Assembly (NCBI GenBank): GCA_016987375.1
Contig: PJRA01000048.1
Location: 1,843,368 to 1,907,367 of the forward strand
Length of the DNA stretch: 64,000 bases
Direction of reading: 5' to 3'
From: Brachionus koreanus
Lineage: Eukaryota; Rotifera; Eurotatoria; Ploima; Brachionidae
Shown here one piece after another: positions 59,801-64,000 of this stretch. The position numbers and the translations under genes were made by a program. The notes under the pieces were generated by a model, which saw nothing but the letters and a program-made list of their open reading frames with translations, did not search any database and was not told the DNA's origin. Within the stretch, counting starts at the first letter, position 1; every line of letters starts with the position of its first letter.

Positions 59801-60717
59801 CTTATAAAATTTGATTGATTTTAGTTGAATATAAAAATAATTAAAAAAGAAATGTTTAGTTCATGAAACGATGCTGAACAGTGATAAATTAGAATATTTT
59901 AAATAAAATAATATTTAAAATTTGATAAACGATGATATGAAAAATGCTAGAAGAATTATCTGCTTCTATTTTGTTTTAATAGAGAAAACTTGATTTTTAA
60001 TATATCTTCCAGATCTAAATCAGAGATTACTAAAAGGTTAATTTTGAAATGCAAACATTTGAATAAGATATCTTGGGTTTTCAGCCAAATTAAATTAGCA
60101 ATTAAAAAATCTAGTACTTTTTTAGATTATTTCAAAAACATATTGCTATTTACAAGTTTGGAGCCAAGCTTGAGAGTAAGGATATGATTATAACAATTAT
60201 ATTCGCTTTAACAAATTAACAAAGCAAATAAACAATATTTAGCTTCTGATCAGTATGAGGATAATCTGAGAATAAAGTAATCTAAATAGCGCCAGAAAAA
60301 AGCTTAATTATTGTTTGATTAAGAATAACAAAACAATTTTCCTTGTAAAATACAAATCGACGAGTGCAAATCATTTCAGAGAAAAACGATTGGTTATCTA
60401 AATTAAGAATCTTTAGAATGCTGTTATTTGATATAGACTCAAAGCGTTTTTCGCTGAAATCTAGGAGAAAATGGTCTATTTGAGGGCATATAACCATTTT
60501 TGGTAAAAAAAGACTATCTAGTAGAATTCTAGAGCAGGCTTATAAATAAGTTAAATTTTACTATTTACTAAAAAATCACTTTTATTCGTGAGCAAAAATT
60601 TGAGAAAATTTCTTTCACTAATTTATCAGTTTTTGAATTTTTCCAAAATAAAAAAATAAAACCAAAATTTAAAATTTTTTTAAACTAAAATACTAAATTT
60701 ACTATTTATTATTTTAG
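56855..60717. other. Long AT-rich region upstream of myosin, probably its first intron
   Basis: 3.9 kb with no supported coding gene. Open frames at 59330-59551 (minus), 59990-60187 (plus) and 60282-60497 (minus) have no recognisable features. A candidate leader exon is at 57410-57475. A splice acceptor TTATTTTAG ends at 60717, 25 bases before the myosin ATG, so the stretch 57476-60717 is probably an intron in the myosin leader. Confidence 0.5.
57410..57475 (+). promoter_or_regulatory. Candidate untranslated leader exon of myosin
   Basis: A short, less AT-rich block (GGGACAGGACTGAGCCATTC inside) follows a TATATTTTT-type stretch and ends at a good donor, ACTG|GTGAGG. Muscle myosin genes commonly have a non-coding first exon. 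Linking it to the acceptor at 60717 is inference. Confidence 0.35.
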
Positions 60718-60742
60718 AAAACTTAATTAAAGGGAGAAAAAA

Positions 60743-63700
60743 ATGTTAGCTAATCTAAACGATCCGGAAATAGTCGAGTCATTAAAGTATTTGGTTGTTC
60801 CGCAAGCCGAAAAAATCAAGGCTCAGGCAAAGCCATTTGATGGAAAAAAAAACTTTTGGTTGGTGGATAAAGCCGAAGGTTTTATTGCCTGTGAAGTACA
60901 AAGCGAAAAAGGTGACCAAGTTACGGTTAAGACTGGTAAAGGCGAGTCGGTTACAGTCAAAAAGGATGATTTACAACAAATGAATCCTCCAAAATTTGAA
61001 AAATGTGAAGACATGGCTGATTTAACCTATTTGAATGATGCTTCCATTTTGCATAACTTGAGAACTAGATACACCAGCTGGCTTATTTATGTAAAGCTTT
61101 AATTTTTAAAGTAAAATTTAAATTCTTAAGTCGTTTATTTTAGACCTATTCTGGTTTGTTCTGCGTTGCAATCAATCCATATAAGCGTTTGCCAGTTTAT
61201 ACCATGAAAATGGTTGATTTATATCGTGGAAAAAAAAAAAACGAGGTTCCACCACATTTGTATTCTATTGCTGACAATGCTTATGCAAATATGTTGAGAG
61301 ACCGTGAAAATCAGTCTATGTTGATTACGTAAATTTTTTAAAATAAAAATTTTTCTCAAAATAAATGAAATAAAAAGTGGTGAATCTGGAGCTGGTAAGA
61401 CTGAAAACACGAAAAAAGTCATTCAATACTTTGCTTTTGTTGCTTGCACTGGGTCCGCAGCCAAAAAGAGTGAAGAAGTAAAAAAATTACTTAATCTAAT
61501 TTAAAAATTTAACTTTAAATTTAATTTTAATGAAGAAAAAAGAAGCAAATTTGGAAGACCAAATTGTCTCAGCCAATCCAGTACTTGAAGCTTATGGTAA
61601 TGCCAAAACAACTCGTAACAACAATTCATCTCGTTTTGTAGGATATTAAAAAAAAAATGCTTTTGAAGTAAAATAAAAATAAATACTTAAGGGTAAATTT
61701 ATTAGAATTCACTTTGGACCAACTGGTAAAATTGCTGGAGCGGATATTGAGTCATATTTGCTTGAAAAATCAAGAGTTACTTTTCAACAGCCAGCTGAGA
61801 GAAACTACCATATTTTCTACCAGCTATTGGCTCCTGAATATCCAAAATATCAAAGTAAAATAAGAAAAGCTAATAATTTCTTTGTCTAAACAAATTTTCA
61901 ACTCTAGAGGATTTGTTAGTTGAGCCGGACGCGTCAAAATACTTTTTTGTTGCGCAAGGTATGTTGACTATTGATAATGTGGATGATGCAGAAGAAATGA
62001 AAGCTACCGATGAAGCTTTTGATGTACTGAATTTTAGCGCACAAGAAAAAACTGATTTGTTTAAGGCTACTGGTGCCATCATGCATTGGGGTAATTCAAA
62101 ATGGAAGCAAAGACCAAGAGAAGAACAAGCTGAAACTGACGGCACTGAAGAGTGTGAGAAAGTTGCTCATTTATTGGGTGTTGAATCTGCTGATTTGATT
62201 AAGGGTCTTTTAAAACCAAGAATAAAAGTCGGCAATGAATATGTCAACAAAGGTCAAAATAAAGATCAGGTCTGCAACTCAATTGGAGCTTTGTCAAAGT
62301 CGATCTACTCGCGCCTTTTCCAATGGTTGGTAGATAGAGTAAACGAGACCTTGGATGCCAAGTCAAAAAGACAACACTTTATAGGTGTATTAGATATTGC
62401 TGGTTTCGAAATATTCGACTACAATGGCTTTGAACAATTGTGCATTAACTACACCAATGAAAGATTACAGCAATTTTTCAACCATCATATGTTTGTATTA
62501 GAGCAAGAAGAGTACAAAAAAGAGGGTATTCAATGGGAAATGATTAATTTCGGCATGGACTTGCAGGCTTGCATTGATTTGATTGAAAAACCAATGGGCA
62601 TTTTGTCAATTTTAGAAGAAGAGTGTATTGTACCTAAAGCTAGTGATAAAACATTTCAAGAGAAATTATATGCTCAACATTTGGGCAAGCATCCAAATTT
62701 TGGAAAACCAAAACCAGCCAAAGGCAAAGCCGAGGCTCATTTTGACTTGCATCACTATGCTGGTACTGTTTCATACAGTGTAACTGGTTGGCTAGAAAAG
62801 AACAAAGATCCTATAAATACAACTGTGGCAACATTGTTTAAAACAAGTAAAAAAAATGCTCTTATAGCAAAATTGTATCAAGATATGGGTGCAGAGGAAG
62901 AAAAAGGTAAAGCCAAAAAAGGTGGTGGTATGCAAACAATTTCATCTGGACATAGAGAACAATTGAACAAGTTGATGAACACTTTGAAACAAACTCATCC
63001 TCATTTTGTCCGCTGTATTATTCCAAATGAAATTAAAACTGGTGGTATTTTGGATCCACATTTGGTTATGCATCAATTAAAGTGCAACGGTGTATTGGAA
63101 GGTATTCGTATTTGCAGAAAAGGATTTCCAAACAGAATGATGTATGCTGAATTCAAACAGCGTTACGGCATTTTGGCTCCAAATGCTGTACCAAAAGGAT
63201 TTGTTGATGCCACCAAAGCCACTGGTTCAATTTTGAAAGACATTGCTCTTGGTGAAGATTTGTTCAGACTTGGCCATACAAAAGTTTTCTTTAGAGCTGG
63301 AGTTTTGGGTCACCTCGAAGACTTGAGAGACTCGGCTATATCAAAAATAATTTGCATGCTCCAAGCTCACATTCGCATGTTTATTATGAAAAAAGCCTAC
63401 AAGGTTATGTTGGATCAACGTTTGGCATTGAGTGTTTTACAACGGAATATCAAGGCCTATTTGTCTTTGAGAAATTGGGCTTGGTGGAAGTTGTACACTA
63501 AAGTCAAACCATTATTGTCTGTTGCTAGACAAGAAGAAGAAATTAAGGCAAGAGAAGAAGAATTTACCAAATTAAAAGAAAACTTTGAAAAAGAAGAAAA
63601 ACTAAGAAAAGAATTGGAAGAGACTAATTTGAAATTGTTGAAGGAAAAGAATGAATTGTATACTCAATTACAATCAGAAAGAGATAATAGTGGAAATGCC

Positions 63701-64000
63701 GAAGAAAGAATTCAAAAACTTGTCCTTCAAAAGTCCGACTTGGAGTCACAGCTCAAAGAGATGGAGGATAAACTTGGCGAACAGGAATCTAGTGCATCTG
63801 ACTTAAGCAACAAAAAGAAAAAATTGGAACAAGATATTAATGACTTGAAAAAAGATATTGATGACTTGCGTTCTAAACTAAACAAGTCTGATAATGACAA
63901 TAAATCAAAAGATAATCAAATTCACAAGTTACAAGATGAAATGGCTCATCAGGACGAAGCTATTACAAAATTGAACAGAGAAAAAAAACGCTTGGAAGAA
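60743..64000 (+). CDS. Muscle-type myosin heavy chain, 5' part
   Basis: Class II myosin heavy chain, the actin motor of thick filaments. Exons 60743-61090, 61144-61328, 61378-61477, 61536-61637, 61692-61854 and 61918 to the window end give 993 codons plus two bases; the gene is cut. The SH3-like N-domain ([15 protein letters not shown]) is followed by the P-loop GESGAGKT, loop 1, switch I NNNSSRFGKF (split by an intron after RF), switch [29 protein letters not shown], the actin-binding loop 2 rich in Lys/Gly near 62900, the SH helices ([22 protein letters not shown]), the converter, two IQ-type light-chain sites, and the coiled-coil rod starting near 63520. The motor looks intact. The start is the first ATG after the acceptor, in context GAGAAAAAAATG. 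No alternative exon cassettes were seen in the part shown. Confidence 0.96.

Overview
This is eukaryotic, animal DNA: very AT-rich (I estimate about three quarters A+T; not computed), with split genes whose introns have GT..AG borders and are mostly about 46-60 bases, plus a few of 0.9-2.3 kb. Every recognisable protein is a metazoan family member (PCF11, FLVCR, ABCA, SLC38A7, NOM1, SELENOO, RNF41/NRDP1, MTFP1, STEEP1, muscle-type myosin heavy chain). Composition, compact introns and gene spacing would suit a small invertebrate such as a monogonont rotifer, but that is an inference and no single feature proves the taxon. There are no operons; the neighbours are unrelated housekeeping genes.

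Layout. 1.1-4.7 kb: PCF11 (minus). 7.6-9.2 kb: an FLVCR-type transporter (minus, 4 exons). 11.5-13.1 kb: an intracellular-looking leucine-rich repeat protein (plus). 13.4-14.7 kb: a dead Ty3/gypsy integrase (minus). 16.5-27.3 kb: one full-length ABCA transporter (plus, 17 exons, 1740 aa), with repeat copies and coding-like antisense relics in its large introns. 27.6-29.1 kb: SLC38A7-like amino-acid transporter (minus), tail-to-tail with ABCA. 30.4-33.6 kb: a transposon nest with non-LTR retrotransposon pieces and a TA-flanked element whose middle is a 958-base assembly gap. 33.8-38.1 kb: NOM1 (plus). 40.4-44.0 kb: two lineage-specific genes tail-to-tail, a small secreted repeat protein and a glutamine-rich tandem-repeat protein. 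45.3-47.5 kb: SELENOO (minus), head-to-head with RNF41 (47.8-49.0 kb, plus). 50.8-51.3 kb: MTFP1. 51.8-52.9 kb: a divergent mitotic cyclin. 54.8-55.5 kb: STEEP1. 56.3-56.9 kb: a small RA-domain-like protein (minus). 60.7-64.0 kb: the 5' half of a muscle-type myosin heavy chain, cut by the window end, probably with a distant untranslated leader exon near 57.4 kb.

For most multi-exon genes I placed exon borders by reading both sides of each junction; the summed coding lengths are in frame (PCF11 1077 aa, FLVCR-like 459, LRR 493, ABCA 1740, SLC38A7-like 459, NOM1 944, secreted protein 282, SELENOO 651, RNF41 331, cyclin 341, STEEP1 216). These are sequence readings, without transcript evidence.

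The least explained material is the secreted/glutamine-rich gene pair at 40.4-44.0 kb, a four-copy family of about 175-225 bp TTAA-flanked elements with a subterminal hairpin, and two antisense coding-like stretches inside the ABCA gene. I saw no CRISPR array, tRNA or rRNA gene.
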